Notes under the pieces: model-generated | The model's input: only the letters and a program-made list of their open reading frames with translations | Database searches by the model: none | Told to the model about the DNA's origin: nothing | Made by a program: the position numbers and the translations under genes | From: Pullilachnospira sp963929535 | GTDB taxonomy: Bacteria > Bacillota > Clostridia > Lachnospirales > Lachnospiraceae | DNA: 64,000 nucleotides | Direction: 5' to 3' | NCBI GenBank assembly: GCA_963929535.1 | Contig: CAWVIZ010000016.1 | Coordinates: forward strand, 62,001-126,000 | Part shown: positions 52,588-62,122 of the stretch, piece by piece | How positions within the stretch are numbered: position 1 is the stretch's first letter | How the letters are laid out: each line of letters opens with the position of its first letter

Positions 52588-53806
52588 GTCCGTCTTCTCC
52601 TTGTGTCACGTCCAGAAGCGTTTCCTCCCAGACAAATTCATTTCTGTTCCATATCTCTTCCATCTGCTCCCAGGGAACCGGTGACGTCTCCCTTCCCACC
52701 TCGATGGTCAGGCTGGGGATTTTTTCGCTGGCGATGGCCCAGTCTTTATATCCCGCCGGGTCCAGAGCTTCATAGTTGCTGTCCAGGGAATATCCTGTCA
52801 GCCGGGAAATGCGTTCCCCAAAAGCCAGCGTCTTCTCATACAGCTCCCCTTCCTGGGCAAAATACCAGTAAATCACACTTCCCTGGGTATGGTAGCTGAT
52901 GGTCCGCAAAAATTGTTGTTCCCGGGTAAGCGAGATCAGCGCCGCTGATTCCGCCTCGCATCCCGGACTGGTTCCTTTATAATGGTCTGCGGAAGGATGA
53001 CCCGCCGGATCCTGGTATTTCTCCCAGAGCGCGTCAAAATTTCTGTTGAGATCCACACCGTTTCCATTGGATTTCCATTTCGTAAGGTAATCTTCTTCCA
53101 AAGTCTGCCCGTCCAGCGCGGCGATGCGCTCCACATTTTCCCGGACTGTCTCTGTAAGGATGCCCTCCATGCCCTGCTGGCTGATGGAAATACCATCCGG
53201 ATTCACCATGGGAACCACATAAACGGCACAGTCATCCATCAGGCTGCGGTACGGCTGCGCCTTATAGGAATCACCATCGCGCAGATGTTCCAGAAATACT
53301 GCCGTCTGCTTCATCACCAGCTGGCTGGTGATATACTCCCTTCCATGAATTCCGGCATTGACAAATATCTTTTTCCCGGCCTGGGGATCTCCCACCACCA
53401 GCAGCTGTACCTGACGTCCATCCGCCGTCCGCGCCAGCGTCTCTGTGGAAAAATCCTCCGGATACAGCATTTCCAGAAGCTGCACATCCCCCATCATATC
53501 CTCATAGGAATAGATCCGGGGTTCCTTAAGAACCTGCAGATCTGCCGGATCCGCTTCCGTGCCTTGGTTTTCCGGAGCAGTCTTTACCGTCTCTTCTGTG
53601 ACTTCACTCCCGTCAGCGGTCTGACCGGTGGATCCTGTCTGGTCTTCCCCGGCCTCCCTGGCAATGCCGCTTTCTTCTTTTCGGCCTGAAGTCTCTTCCA
53701 TGCCGCATTCACTCCTCCACGTCTTCCATATCAGTCCCCCGCATACCAGTCCCGTAAGCGCAACTGCAGAAAGCCCTGCCAGCCACGCTTTTCCTCTGCC
53801 CGTCAT
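52577..53806 (-). CDS. M14-family zinc carboxypeptidase, membrane anchored
   Basis: 409 residues. N-terminal signal anchor (about 7-28), Glu/Thr-rich linker to about 90, then the M14 catalytic domain: NAGIHGREY (zinc His and Glu), NPDG, GVDLNRNFDALW (substrate Arg), YHTQGSVIYW (third zinc ligand His) and LTIEVGRE (catalytic Glu). The GVDLNRNF region resembles the gamma-D-glutamyl-diamino acid peptidases that trim peptidoglycan stem peptides. Acting outside the membrane next to lgt and an SH3 protein, a cell-wall role is likely. Confidence 0.88.
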   Translation of the reverse strand: MTGRGKAWLAGLSAVALTGLVCGGLIWKTWRSECGMEETSGRKEESGIAREAGEDQTGSTGQTADGSEVTEETVKTAPENQGTEADPADLQVLKEPRIYSYEDMMGDVQLLEMLYPEDFSTETLARTADGRQVQLLVVGDPQAGKKIFVNAGIHGREYITSQLVMKQTAVFLEHLRDGDSYKAQPYRSLMDDCAVYVVPMVNPDGISISQQGMEGILTETVRENVERIAALDGQTLEEDYLTKWKSNGNGVDLNRNFDALWEKYQDPAGHPSADHYKGTSPGCEAESAALISLTREQQFLRTISYHTQGSVIYWYFAQEGELYEKTLAFGERISRLTGYSLDSNYEALDPAGYKDWAIASEKIPSLTIEVGRETSPVPWEQMEEIWNRNEFVWEETLLDVTQGEDGHEK

Positions 53807-53809
53807 TTT

Positions 53810-54769
53810 CTACCTCTCTGTAAGATAGCTGGCCAGCGCGTATCCGGTGTATCCGTTATAAGCCACCATATAGAAACCGTTCTCAGCGGTCCCCTTATAC
53901 TCCACCACGGCTCCCAGCGGAATCTGGCAGAATTCCTCGCCCCTGGTGCTGGGCGTCTTTCTCAGTGTGATGCTCTCCCGGCAGTTCACCACCTCCATAT
54001 AGGTAATCTCCTGCTGGGAATCCTCCCCATTCTCAAAGCTGAGATAGGAAGCCAGCGCATAACCGGTCTGTCCATTGTAAATCACCTGATAAAATCCGTT
54101 TTCAGCAGTTCCCACATAGGATACCGCCGCTCCCAGGGGGATCTGGCAATATTCTCCCGCTTTGGTACTGGGGGATTTCCGCAGGGTGATGCTTTCCTGA
54201 CAGTTTACCACAAAGCAGGTTTCATATTTCTGGTCCTGGCTGCTTTCCAAAGTCTGCGTCTCTCCGTCACCGGCCGCCTTTTGGGCAGCTCCCTCATCGG
54301 TCTCATTCTCATCTTCCGCAGCAGCTGTCTGATCTTCCTTCTCTGCATCCTGGCCGTCACTCTCAGAGGACTCCTCCCCGCCGGAATCAGGCACCTGGAA
54401 ATCCTGGATCTCTTCCCTGGCTGCCCCGGCCTGATCTTCTTCCTCTCCGGCCTGGCCATCTTCCTTTTTCTGTTCCTCTTCCCCGGAAGAGGTTCCGCCG
54501 CTTCCCTGCTCTTCCTCCTCTGCGGTTTCTGCCGTCTGCACCGTCTGCTCCTGTTTCTCTCCACCCAGCATCCCGATACAGACCACTGTTCCCGCAATGA
54601 TCAGAACCACCGCTGCCGCGCATCCGACGATGATGGGAATCACACTCTTTTTTCTGCCGGAATCTTCGGTTTCCGCTTCAGGCACCTCCACAAGGCGCCC
54701 CCCGCAGTTTTCGCAGAACATATCCTCCGAATTGGTAGTAGTCCATCCACAGTTTTCACATCTTTTCAT
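53810..54769 (-). CDS. Zinc-ribbon membrane protein with two bacterial SH3 domains
   Basis: 319 residues. N-terminal zinc ribbon MKRCENCGWTTTNSEDMFCENCGG (two CxxC pairs) in the cytoplasm, a transmembrane helix at about 43-68, a Glu/Asp/Gly-rich linker to about 180, then two SH3b repeats of about 55 residues (VNCQESITLRKSPSTKAGEY and VNCRESITLRKTPSTRGEEF, each ending GYALASYL). SH3b domains often bind peptidoglycan. It resembles no named protein I know. It lies four bases before the M14 peptidase gene, suggesting joint cell-wall function. Confidence 0.82.
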   Translation of the reverse strand: MKRCENCGWTTTNSEDMFCENCGGRLVEVPEAETEDSGRKKSVIPIIVGCAAAVVLIIAGTVVCIGMLGGEKQEQTVQTAETAEEEEQGSGGTSSGEEEQKKEDGQAGEEEDQAGAAREEIQDFQVPDSGGEESSESDGQDAEKEDQTAAAEDENETDEGAAQKAAGDGETQTLESSQDQKYETCFVVNCQESITLRKSPSTKAGEYCQIPLGAAVSYVGTAENGFYQVIYNGQTGYALASYLSFENGEDSQQEITYMEVVNCRESITLRKTPSTRGEEFCQIPLGAVVEYKGTAENGFYMVAYNGYTGYALASYLTER

Positions 54770-54783
54770 TCCTTTTTCCCTCC

Positions 54784-56145
54784 TCAGATCGTCCTGACAT
54801 CCTTTTTCATAAAATCACGGAGCACAAACAAAAACCAGACAGGTACGACGATCCCCTTCAGAATACTGGAAATACTGATGCTCCACCACACGCCGTTCAG
54901 CCCCAGCGCCGTGGCTGACAGCAGAAGCGCCATGGGAATTCTCGATGCGTTTCCCACTATTCCCACAACGGCAGGAGCCATGGGTTTTCCCAGCCCCTGA
55001 AAAGCTCCCGAGGTGGTGATCTCCATACACATAAACAATTGAGACACTCCCAGGATCCTCAGATAACTGACTCCCATGGGAAGTATGGCCTTTTCCGTGA
55101 TAAAGATCCGAAAAATAACCTCCGGGAACACTATCAGCACAAAGGTGGTGATCACTCCCCACAAAGCCATCAGCCCCATGGCTGTCCGGTAACCTTTTCT
55201 GATCCGCTCTTTCTTCCTGGCCCCATGATTCTGGGCGATGAATGCATTGACTGCCGTGGCAAATCCATCCGCCGTCATCCAGGAAATGGATTCAATCTGG
55301 CTTCCCACCTTTTGCACCGCCACAGCCGCATCGCCCCATCCGGCGATGATCCTGGCAATGATCATGGAAAGACTGGAAAAAATAATATTCTGTGCCGCCA
55401 CGGGAATACCGATCTTTCCGATCTCCACCCAATCCTCCTTTTTGCTGCCAGTCGTCAGACGGATCCTTCCAAACAGACTCCTGTCTTTTCTTATAGCTGC
55501 CAGAAACATGAGAAATACAATAGCCTGAGCCAGCACCGTGGCAATGGCCGCTCCGGCCACCCCCAGAACCGGCACCGGTCCCGCACCGAAAATAAACACC
55601 GGGTCCAGCACAATGTTGGCCACCAGTCCCACCACCGTGGAGCGGAAGGTAACAATGCTGTTCCCCATAGCCGTAAAAAGGCCGGTGAAAATCTGATTCA
55701 TAAAAGAAAATACCAGCCCTGCTCCCACAATGACCAGATATGCCCTGGCATCTCTCACCACACTTTCATGATTCAGCCTGAAAAATCCGATCAGCCCTTT
55801 ATTAAAGATCAGATAGATGGCCGTACAGAGTACGATCATCACAAGCCCCATGTGTATGGCCGCCTTTCCGTAAGCAGCCGCCTGTTCCTGGTCCTCTGCC
55901 CCAAGCGCGTGGGCCGCCTTTACCTGTCCTCCGGTACGGGGCACCGCTGCAATCCCGTTGGCAAGCCACAGATACATACCGGCCGCTCCTACTGCCGCCA
56001 CCGCATTGCTGCTCACCCGTCCGATCCAGATCATGTCTGTCAGATTATAGGCCATCTGGATCAGGGAGGTACCCATAATGGGAAATGCCAGCTTTGACAG
56101 CCCCTTAACTATGGATCCCTCCACTAGATTTACATTCTGGTTCAT
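54784..56145 (-). CDS. MATE-family efflux transporter
   Basis: 453 residues, twelve transmembrane helices. The N-terminal half has KLAFPIMGTSLIQMAYNLTDMIWIG and the second half repeats the fold starting IGKIGIPVAAQNIIFSSLSMI, with GWGDAAVAVQKVGSQIESI. These proteins export drugs or metabolites with Na+ or H+. The start is four bases after the YitT stop. Substrate unknown. Confidence 0.93.
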   Translation of the reverse strand: MNQNVNLVEGSIVKGLSKLAFPIMGTSLIQMAYNLTDMIWIGRVSSNAVAAVGAAGMYLWLANGIAAVPRTGGQVKAAHALGAEDQEQAAAYGKAAIHMGLVMIVLCTAIYLIFNKGLIGFFRLNHESVVRDARAYLVIVGAGLVFSFMNQIFTGLFTAMGNSIVTFRSTVVGLVANIVLDPVFIFGAGPVPVLGVAGAAIATVLAQAIVFLMFLAAIRKDRSLFGRIRLTTGSKKEDWVEIGKIGIPVAAQNIIFSSLSMIIARIIAGWGDAAVAVQKVGSQIESISWMTADGFATAVNAFIAQNHGARKKERIRKGYRTAMGLMALWGVITTFVLIVFPEVIFRIFITEKAILPMGVSYLRILGVSQLFMCMEITTSGAFQGLGKPMAPAVVGIVGNASRIPMALLLSATALGLNGVWWSISISSILKGIVVPVWFLFVLRDFMKKDVRTI

Positions 56146-56149
56146 TTTT

Positions 56150-57010
56150 CTAGTCCTCTTTCCTCTGTATAAATCTTCCCGTCATATGATCTGTCCGCAG
56201 GGTGTTGATGAATGCGGATGGGTCCACCTCCCGCACATTTTTCAGCACCATCTTCACCTCATCGCTGGATACCACGGAATATACCATATCCCGCTCCTGC
56301 CCGTCGTAGCTTCCTGTCCCCTTAAATACCGTTGCGCCATGGCTGGTACACTCGGAAATCGTAGTGTACACGTCTCTGGAATGGTTGGTGATGATCAGCA
56401 GGGTATGCTGCCGATGCTTCTGATACATGATATGAACCACCTGGGTACTGGTAAACTGGAAAATAATGGAGTACAGCGCCCGGTTCCAGTCGAACAGAAA
56501 TCCGGCTGTCACCAGAATGGCCGCGTTTAAAAACAGCACGTAATTCCAGGCATCGATATTTTTTCTGTTGGACAGATAAATGGCCACAAAGTCCAGGCCG
56601 CCGGAGCTGGCACGCCCCAGCAGACAGAGACTGATGGAAAATCCGTTCAGCAGTCCGCCGAACACCGCCACCAGCAGGGAATCATAGGTAATGGGCTGCA
56701 CAGGAAGGATATCCGCAAGCACACTGGACAGCACGATCATCAGACAGCTGTACATGGTAAATTTTCTTCCGATGAATTTCACTCCCAGCAAAACAGGCCC
56801 CAGGTTCAGCAGCAGGTTCACCACCGAATAGGGGATCTCCACCTGGAAGAACTCCGATCCGATCTGCTGGATCAACACGGTGATCCCCGAAATCCCACCG
56901 GGCAGCAGATCTCCCGCCCGGACAAAACTTTTCAGGTTAAAGGAATAAAGGAATGCTCCCAGACAGACCAGCAGCAGTCTTTTCCCATCATCTTTTACTG
57001 TAAATTTCAT
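56150..57010 (-). CDS. YitT-family membrane protein (DUF161/DUF2179)
   Basis: 286 residues. Five to six transmembrane helices (LLVCLGAFLYSFNLKSFVRA, GGISGITVLIQQIG, SLLVAVFGGLLNGFSISLCL) and a C-terminal DUF2179 domain (HTLLIITNHSRDVYTTISEC, MVYSVVSSDEVKMVLKNVRE). Function of the family is unclear. I chose the ATG at 57010; the frame is open to 57052, but a GGGGGAAAAG site fits the shorter form. Confidence 0.88.
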   Translation of the reverse strand: MKFTVKDDGKRLLLVCLGAFLYSFNLKSFVRAGDLLPGGISGITVLIQQIGSEFFQVEIPYSVVNLLLNLGPVLLGVKFIGRKFTMYSCLMIVLSSVLADILPVQPITYDSLLVAVFGGLLNGFSISLCLLGRASSGGLDFVAIYLSNRKNIDAWNYVLFLNAAILVTAGFLFDWNRALYSIIFQFTSTQVVHIMYQKHRQHTLLIITNHSRDVYTTISECTSHGATVFKGTGSYDGQERDMVYSVVSSDEVKMVLKNVREVDPSAFINTLRTDHMTGRFIQRKED

Positions 57011-57111
57011 GACTTTTCCCCCTCTCCATGGGCGCCAGCCGGCGCTGTCCATGGATCTCGCCGCAGTTTGCGAGTCTTTTTTCCAGTATTTTTCATGTAC
57101 GCCGCGGCAGG

Positions 57112-57756
57112 TTACCCCAACAGAGCGATCAGTCTGCTGGTCCCCAGCCGGTCTGCTCCCAGACGGATAAATTCCATGGCGTCCTCCACCGTGGAAATTC
57201 CTCCCGCGGCCTTCACCCGCACATGAGGCGCGGAATATTTCCTGAGCAGAGCCACATCCTCAAAGGTTGCTCCTCCTGTGGAAAATCCCGTGGAAGTCTT
57301 GATAAAATCCGCGCCGGATTCATTCACCACACTGCACATCCGGATTTTTTCCTCCTGTGTCAGAAGGCAGGTTTCTATGATCACCTTCAGGATCTTATCC
57401 GGACATGCCTCCCGCACAGTCCGGATCTCTTCCAGCACGCTGTCATAGGCTCCTTCCTTCACCATTCCCAGATTGATCACCATATCCAGCTCATCTGCCC
57501 CGCAGGCAGCAGCCTCTCTGGCCTCTGCCGCCTTGATGGCCGCTGTATGATTTCCATTGGGAAAACCGATCACTGTGCAGACAGCCGTCCGGCCCTGCAT
57601 GTAATTGGCTGCCCGGGCCACAAAACATGGCGGGATACACACGGAAGCCGTATGGTATTCCATCCCTTCATCACAGATTTTCCGGATCTGCTCCCAGCAA
57701 GCCGTCTGCTTCAGCAGCGTATGATCCACTCTCGTCAGTATTTCTTTCTTCGTCAT
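57112..57756 (-). CDS. deoC: Deoxyribose-phosphate aldolase
   Basis: 214 residues. RVDHTLLKQTACWEQIRKIC at the start, ADELDMVINLGMVKEG, the Schiff-base lysine in FIKTSTGFSTGGAT and the second active lysine in VRVKAAGGISTVEDA. It splits 2-deoxyribose 5-phosphate into acetaldehyde and glyceraldehyde 3-phosphate. The ATG at 57756 has GGAGG nine bases upstream. It follows deoB, the preceding step of deoxynucleoside breakdown. Confidence 0.95.
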   Translation of the reverse strand: MTKKEILTRVDHTLLKQTACWEQIRKICDEGMEYHTASVCIPPCFVARAANYMQGRTAVCTVIGFPNGNHTAAIKAAEAREAAACGADELDMVINLGMVKEGAYDSVLEEIRTVREACPDKILKVIIETCLLTQEEKIRMCSVVNESGADFIKTSTGFSTGGATFEDVALLRKYSAPHVRVKAAGGISTVEDAMEFIRLGADRLGTSRLIALLG

Positions 57757-57807
57757 AGATAGTTTCCTCCGCGCTTCTGTCATTTCTCCGGTAATCTTTT
57801 CCGTTTT

Positions 57808-58998
57808 TCAGCATGTCAGCTTATCCAGAATGGAATATCCGATGGTCCCTTCCGGCATCTTCACACGGAAATTATCAGCCGCCGTCGCTCCCACCACAGC
57901 AAAGGTATCCGCCTCTCCCAGGCATCCCCCTGTCGTCATGGAAGGTGACCAGGCCACCAGGGGCACCCGTTCCCGGGTATGATCCGTTCCCGTCCAGACA
58001 GGATCATTTCCATGATCCGCCGTCAAAAGCAGGAGATCTTCCTCACCCAGCCGCGCCATCAACAGGCCCAGCTTTTCATCAAATCTCTCCAACTCCGCAG
58101 CGTATCCCCGGGGATTTCTCCGATGCCCCCACAGAGCGTCAAAATCCACCAGATTCGTAAAGCACATCCCATGGAAATCCCTTCCCGCGATCTCTATGGT
58201 CTGCTCCATTCCATGCACCGAGGACTGGGATTTGTTGGACTCTGTCAGCCCCTGTCCGTCAAAGATATCAAAAATCTTTCCCACCGAGATCACATCCAGC
58301 CCGGCCTCTTTCATGGCATCCAGAGCGGTCTTTCCGTATGGTTTCAGAGCATAATCATGCCGGTTGGCCGTACGGACAAATTCTCCCTTTTTCTTTCCCA
58401 CATACGGTCTGGCGATCACCCGTCCCACCTTCCACTCGTCCCGCATGGTCAGTTCACGGGCAATCTCACAGTAATGGTACAGATTTTCCAGCCCCATGGT
58501 TTCTTCATTTCCACAGATCTGAAGAACCGAATCCGCTGAGGTATATACGATCAGATGGCCTTCCCGGATCTCCTCCTCCCCCAGCTCATCCAGGATCTGG
58601 GTGCCGCTGGCGCTCTTATTCCCGATGATCGTCCGGCCGGTCCGCCGTGACAGTTCCCGGATCAGCTCCAGAGGAAATCCATGCTCCGTAAATGTCTTAA
58701 AGGGTTTCGTGATATGCAGCCCCATCATCTCCCAGTGTCCTGTCATGGTATCCTTCCCGATACTTTTCTCCCGAAGGCTCATATACCGCCCCAGGGGATG
58801 GGCTGCAGGCAGAAGTCCCGGAACCGGATGCAGGTTCGCGATTCCCAGTCTTTGCAGATTGGGGATCGCAAGACGGACCCGTTCTCCGATATGGCCCAGA
58901 GTATCCGCTCCCAGATCTCCATAATCCTCCGCATCCGGCGCCCCGCCGATTCCCAGGGAGTCCAGCACAATGGTAAATATCCTTCTATAGCGTCTCAT
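57808..58998 (-). CDS. deoB: Phosphopentomutase
   Basis: 396 residues, alkaline-phosphatase-like fold. RIFTIVLDSLGIGGAPDAED at the N terminus gives the first metal Asp; GKDTMTGHWEMMGLH holds the phosphorylated Thr; TNLVDFDALWGHRRNP and LLLTADHGNDPVWTGTDHTRE complete the two-manganese site. It interconverts ribose or deoxyribose 1- and 5-phosphates, linking the phosphorylase to deoC or the pentose pathway. Confidence 0.96.
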   Translation of the reverse strand: MRRYRRIFTIVLDSLGIGGAPDAEDYGDLGADTLGHIGERVRLAIPNLQRLGIANLHPVPGLLPAAHPLGRYMSLREKSIGKDTMTGHWEMMGLHITKPFKTFTEHGFPLELIRELSRRTGRTIIGNKSASGTQILDELGEEEIREGHLIVYTSADSVLQICGNEETMGLENLYHYCEIARELTMRDEWKVGRVIARPYVGKKKGEFVRTANRHDYALKPYGKTALDAMKEAGLDVISVGKIFDIFDGQGLTESNKSQSSVHGMEQTIEIAGRDFHGMCFTNLVDFDALWGHRRNPRGYAAELERFDEKLGLLMARLGEEDLLLLTADHGNDPVWTGTDHTRERVPLVAWSPSMTTGGCLGEADTFAVVGATAADNFRVKMPEGTIGYSILDKLTC

Positions 58999-59078
58999 TC
59001 CTCAGCTCACCTTCCTTATTGTCGGTCCGATGCAGCAGATCGGTCTTCCGGCCGCAATGAGACCGGGCGCACCGTCCG

Positions 59079-59867
59079 TTACACGTTCTTCCCAGCCCTG
59101 TCCTGACGGATCAGACGCCGGATGGCTTCCACCGCCACGGTAATGGCCGCCTCCGTATCATGGACAATGGGATTCTCCAGCCCCGCGGCATCCCGCTCCT
59201 GATTTCCCACCACCAGAAAATCCGAACCGCAGCGTACTTTCAGATGGCTGGCCGCCACAAACAGCGCCGCAGATTCCATCTCTGAGGCTTTGCATCCCAA
59301 ACGCTTCCAGGCCTCCCATTTATTCAAAAGCTCATAGCTTACCGGCATTTTCTCCGGCTCGTGCTGCCCGTAAAACGCGTCCTTACACTGTACCACCCCG
59401 GTGTGAAAACGGTATCCCAGCGCCCGGGCCGCCTCCCGCAGGGCGCACACCACGTCCAGATCGGCCACCGCCGGAAACTCTATGGGCGCATACTCCCGGC
59501 TGGTTCCTTCCATCCGCACCGCTCCTGTGGCAATGACGATATCACCGCCCTTCACCTCCATGTCAATACCGCCGCAGGTTCCCACCCGCAGAAAGGTATC
59601 CGCACCGCAGCGCACCAGTTCCTCCATGGCAATGGATGCGGAGGGTCCGCCGATTCCCGTAGAGGTCACACTGACCTTTTCTCCCTCCAGGCTTCCGGTC
59701 CAGGTTACAAATTCCCGACTGTCAGCCACCAGGCGGGCATTGTCAAAATGGGCCGCGATCTTCTGACTTCTCTTGGGATCGCCCGGCAGGATCACATATC
59801 TGCCCACATCCCCCGGTCTTATCTGCAAATGATACTGAAGGTCTTTTTCTCCTGAATAATTCTGCAT
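59079..59867 (-). CDS. udp: Nucleoside phosphorylase, uridine phosphorylase type
   Basis: 262 residues. YVILPGDPKRSQKIAAHFDN at the N terminus with phosphate-binding residues, VTSTGIGGPSASIAMEELVRCGADTFLRVGTCGG, and ASEMESAALFVAAS where the Glu-Met-Glu binds ribose. Overall most like uridine phosphorylase: nucleoside plus phosphate to base plus ribose 1-phosphate. Purine specificity cannot be fully excluded. Followed by deoB and deoC, so the operon is a nucleoside salvage pathway. Confidence 0.9.
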   Translation of the reverse strand: MQNYSGEKDLQYHLQIRPGDVGRYVILPGDPKRSQKIAAHFDNARLVADSREFVTWTGSLEGEKVSVTSTGIGGPSASIAMEELVRCGADTFLRVGTCGGIDMEVKGGDIVIATGAVRMEGTSREYAPIEFPAVADLDVVCALREAARALGYRFHTGVVQCKDAFYGQHEPEKMPVSYELLNKWEAWKRLGCKASEMESAALFVAASHLKVRCGSDFLVVGNQERDAAGLENPIVHDTEAAITVAVEAIRRLIRQDRAGKNV

Positions 59868-59871
59868 ATCT

Positions 59872-60630
59872 TCACTCCTCCATTCCTGCCTTCCGGCTGT
59901 TTTTCCGGTTCTCCCTCTGTCCGCGATGAAGGCTCCCCTCTGCCGTCTCTACCCGGCAGACAGTCAGGACCTCCCCGTCCACCCGGAACTTGATCTCCAA
60001 TCCGGCAAATTCCATACCGTACACCCTTTCCGGATCGCTCTGGTAAGAGGGTCTGGGATCCTGGGCCAGTACCCCCCGTACAGCCTCCAGCTTGTCCTGG
60101 GGTATTCTCTGCTTCCAGCAGTCCTCCATCTCCACCTTCAGCTCATAGGAGCGAAATCTGTCAGAAAATCCTCCCGCTGCTTCCGTACGGCAGTCCGCCA
60201 GCGGCACGTACGGCTTGATGTCAAAAATGGGAGTTCCATCCATCAGATCTCCTCCCGCGATATGAAGCACCGGCCCCAGATCCTCTGTCTGCTCCACCCC
60301 CAGCAGCCGGACACAGGAAAGCCCGATACTGTTGGGGCGAAACGGTGACCGGGTGGCAAATACCCCCATCCTCTGGTTCCCGCCCAGCCTGGGAGGCCGC
60401 ACTGTGGGGGACCACTCCTGCCTCAGCGCCTGGGAAAACTGCCAGATCAGCCAGATATGGGAAAATCCATCCAGCCCCCGAAAGGCATCCATATTCCGGT
60501 ACTCCGGTTCCATCACCACCGTGGCCGTAAGCTCATCCACCAGCCCGCTCTGCCTGGGGATCCCGAACTTGGTGGGAAAGTCGCTGCGTACTCTTCCGAT
60601 AAATCTCATCACCGCCGTGTCCTGTTCCAC
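59872..60630 (-). CDS. trmO: tRNA m6t6A37 methyltransferase TrmO
   Basis: 252 residues. IGRVRSDFPTKFGIPRQSGL, then FSHIWLIWQF, FATRSPFRPNSIGLSCVRL and DGTPIFDIKPYVP are the UPF0066/TrmO blocks that bind SAM and t6A37 of tRNA-Thr. Only the N-terminal domain is conserved; the end (RKNSRKAGMEE) is basic. I chose a GTG at 60630 because GGAGG lies six bases upstream; a GTG at 60654 is in frame. It ends four bases before the nucleoside phosphorylase and leads that operon. Confidence 0.92.
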   Translation of the reverse strand: MEQDTAVMRFIGRVRSDFPTKFGIPRQSGLVDELTATVVMEPEYRNMDAFRGLDGFSHIWLIWQFSQALRQEWSPTVRPPRLGGNQRMGVFATRSPFRPNSIGLSCVRLLGVEQTEDLGPVLHIAGGDLMDGTPIFDIKPYVPLADCRTEAAGGFSDRFRSYELKVEMEDCWKQRIPQDKLEAVRGVLAQDPRPSYQSDPERVYGMEFAGLEIKFRVDGEVLTVCRVETAEGSLHRGQRENRKNSRKAGMEE

Positions 60631-60669
60631 CGAATACCTCCTGTCCGCTGTCACATTTTTTCTATTGCT

Positions 60670-60698
60670 ATTGTAACCTATTCACTGTGATTTCTCAA
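60670..60698 (-). promoter_or_regulatory. Sigma-A promoter of the trmO-deo operon
   Basis: TTGAGA and TACAAT on the minus strand with a 17-base spacer, overlapping the end of the chromate-transporter gene. It gives a short leader of about 33 bases. Confidence 0.7.
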
Positions 60699-61273
60699 GG
60701 CGCAATCCACTTTACAGCCAGCCCCACCGCCACTTCCGCCGCGCCGCACAAGACCATGACCTGGATGGGATTCTGTTTTTTCCATCGCAGAAGGATCATT
60801 GCTCCCAGAAAGATCAGCGCTTCCAGAACATGAAAATTTTCCAGGGAAACGGCATTGCCCTCTCCAAAGAAGGAAGATACAATGATCAGAAGCCCGGCGG
60901 AAGCAATCATAGCCACCACCGCAGGGCGAAGCGTCTTCAGCACCCCCTGAAGCATCCGCATGGAGCGGTACTTCAGATAGACCCAGGCGATCAGCGTTAC
61001 CAGGATACAGGAGGGCAGGATACATCCCAGCGTAGCCGCCGCCGCGCCGCCAAATCCCGCGATCTTCATTCCCACAAAGGTAGCGGAATTGATGGCGATA
61101 GGCCCCGGCGTCATCTGGGAAATCGTAACCAGATCCGTGAATTCCCCCACCGACAGCCACTGGTGCAGATCCACCACCTGATGCTGGATCAGGGGCATGG
61201 CCGCATAACCGCCGCCAAAGCTGAACGCCCCGATCTGAAGAAAGCTGAGAAACAGTTCCAGATAAACCATCAT
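60695..61273 (-). CDS. Chromate-transporter-family protein, second half-size subunit
   Basis: 192 residues, a half-size CHR protein. FLSFLQIGAFSFGGGYAAMPLI and DLVTISQMTPGPIAINSATFVG are the family motifs. The ATG at 61273 overlaps the stop of the first subunit by 4 bases (ATGA). Short-chain CHR proteins function as pairs with opposite topology. Chromate export is the known function, but the natural substrate in anaerobes is not certain. Confidence 0.9.
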   Translation of the reverse strand: MMVYLELFLSFLQIGAFSFGGGYAAMPLIQHQVVDLHQWLSVGEFTDLVTISQMTPGPIAINSATFVGMKIAGFGGAAAATLGCILPSCILVTLIAWVYLKYRSMRMLQGVLKTLRPAVVAMIASAGLLIIVSSFFGEGNAVSLENFHVLEALIFLGAMILLRWKKQNPIQVMVLCGAAEVAVGLAVKWIAP

Positions 61274-61911
61274 ACCGTCTTCCCTCCCCTCTCCCTGCGG
61301 GTCTCCCACAGCGTCCGGAACACTCCCAGGACACCGCAGGACAGGATCAGCACCATTACATTTACTCCCGCAAAATAATTCAGAAGAAACACCGCCGCCA
61401 TCAGAACACAGCCCAGCAGATCTTTCTCTTTTACGATCCCGCTTCCCATATCGTATACCACGGAAGCGATCACTGCTCCCACCCCCGCCTGCATGCCTGC
61501 CAGGGCCAGCGCCACGATCTCGTTGGATGCGAATGCTTCATAAAAGGCGGAAATCACCGACAGGATCACGAAAGGGGGAATGATGGTGGCAGTCACCGCC
61601 ACCAAAAGTCCCGCCAAACCTGCCAGCTTGAACCCCACCACGATGGCTCCGTTCACCGCAATGGCCCCGGGCGCCGACTGGGCAATAGCCACCAGATCCA
61701 GCATTTCCTCCTGATCGATCCAGTGATACTCGTCCACAAACTTCTTCTTCATCAGTGTAACGATCACGTAACCGCCGCCAAAGGTGAATGCGCTGAGCGT
61801 CAGCGTGGACAGGAAAAGCTGCGCCAGAAGCTTTTTTCCTGAAGGCTTTTGATCCCTGGGGCCGGCAGCATTTCCCGTATTCTCATTTGTTCCCTTTTTC
61901 ATTTCTCTCAT
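61270..61911 (-). CDS. Chromate-transporter-family protein, first half-size subunit
   Basis: 213 residues. LFLSTLTLSAFTFGGGYVIV and DLVAIAQSAPGAIAVNGAIVVG are homologous to the motifs of the next gene. Five to six transmembrane segments; the first 28 residues are polar and lysine-rich. The ATG has AAGGA seven bases upstream. The 211-base region before it has several possible -10 hexamers (TATACT, TATTAT) but no good promoter. Confidence 0.9.
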   Translation of the reverse strand: MREMKKGTNENTGNAAGPRDQKPSGKKLLAQLFLSTLTLSAFTFGGGYVIVTLMKKKFVDEYHWIDQEEMLDLVAIAQSAPGAIAVNGAIVVGFKLAGLAGLLVAVTATIIPPFVILSVISAFYEAFASNEIVALALAGMQAGVGAVIASVVYDMGSGIVKEKDLLGCVLMAAVFLLNYFAGVNVMVLILSCGVLGVFRTLWETRRERGGKTV

Positions 61912-62122
61912 GACAAAATCCTTTCTTACAGGTTGGAGACCAGCCGGATCTTCTTTCCGGAAACAGACTTTCTGGCCTCCCCCATTGTCCTTCTCATTTT
62001 AGTATACTTTGTCCTGAGATTCCATAGCATAATACACTTTTATCTATATTTAACCTGTACAGGCTGACTGCCGGCCGCATGACCGGACAGACTGTACTGT
62101 TTTATCCGCCCACGGCGGCCTG

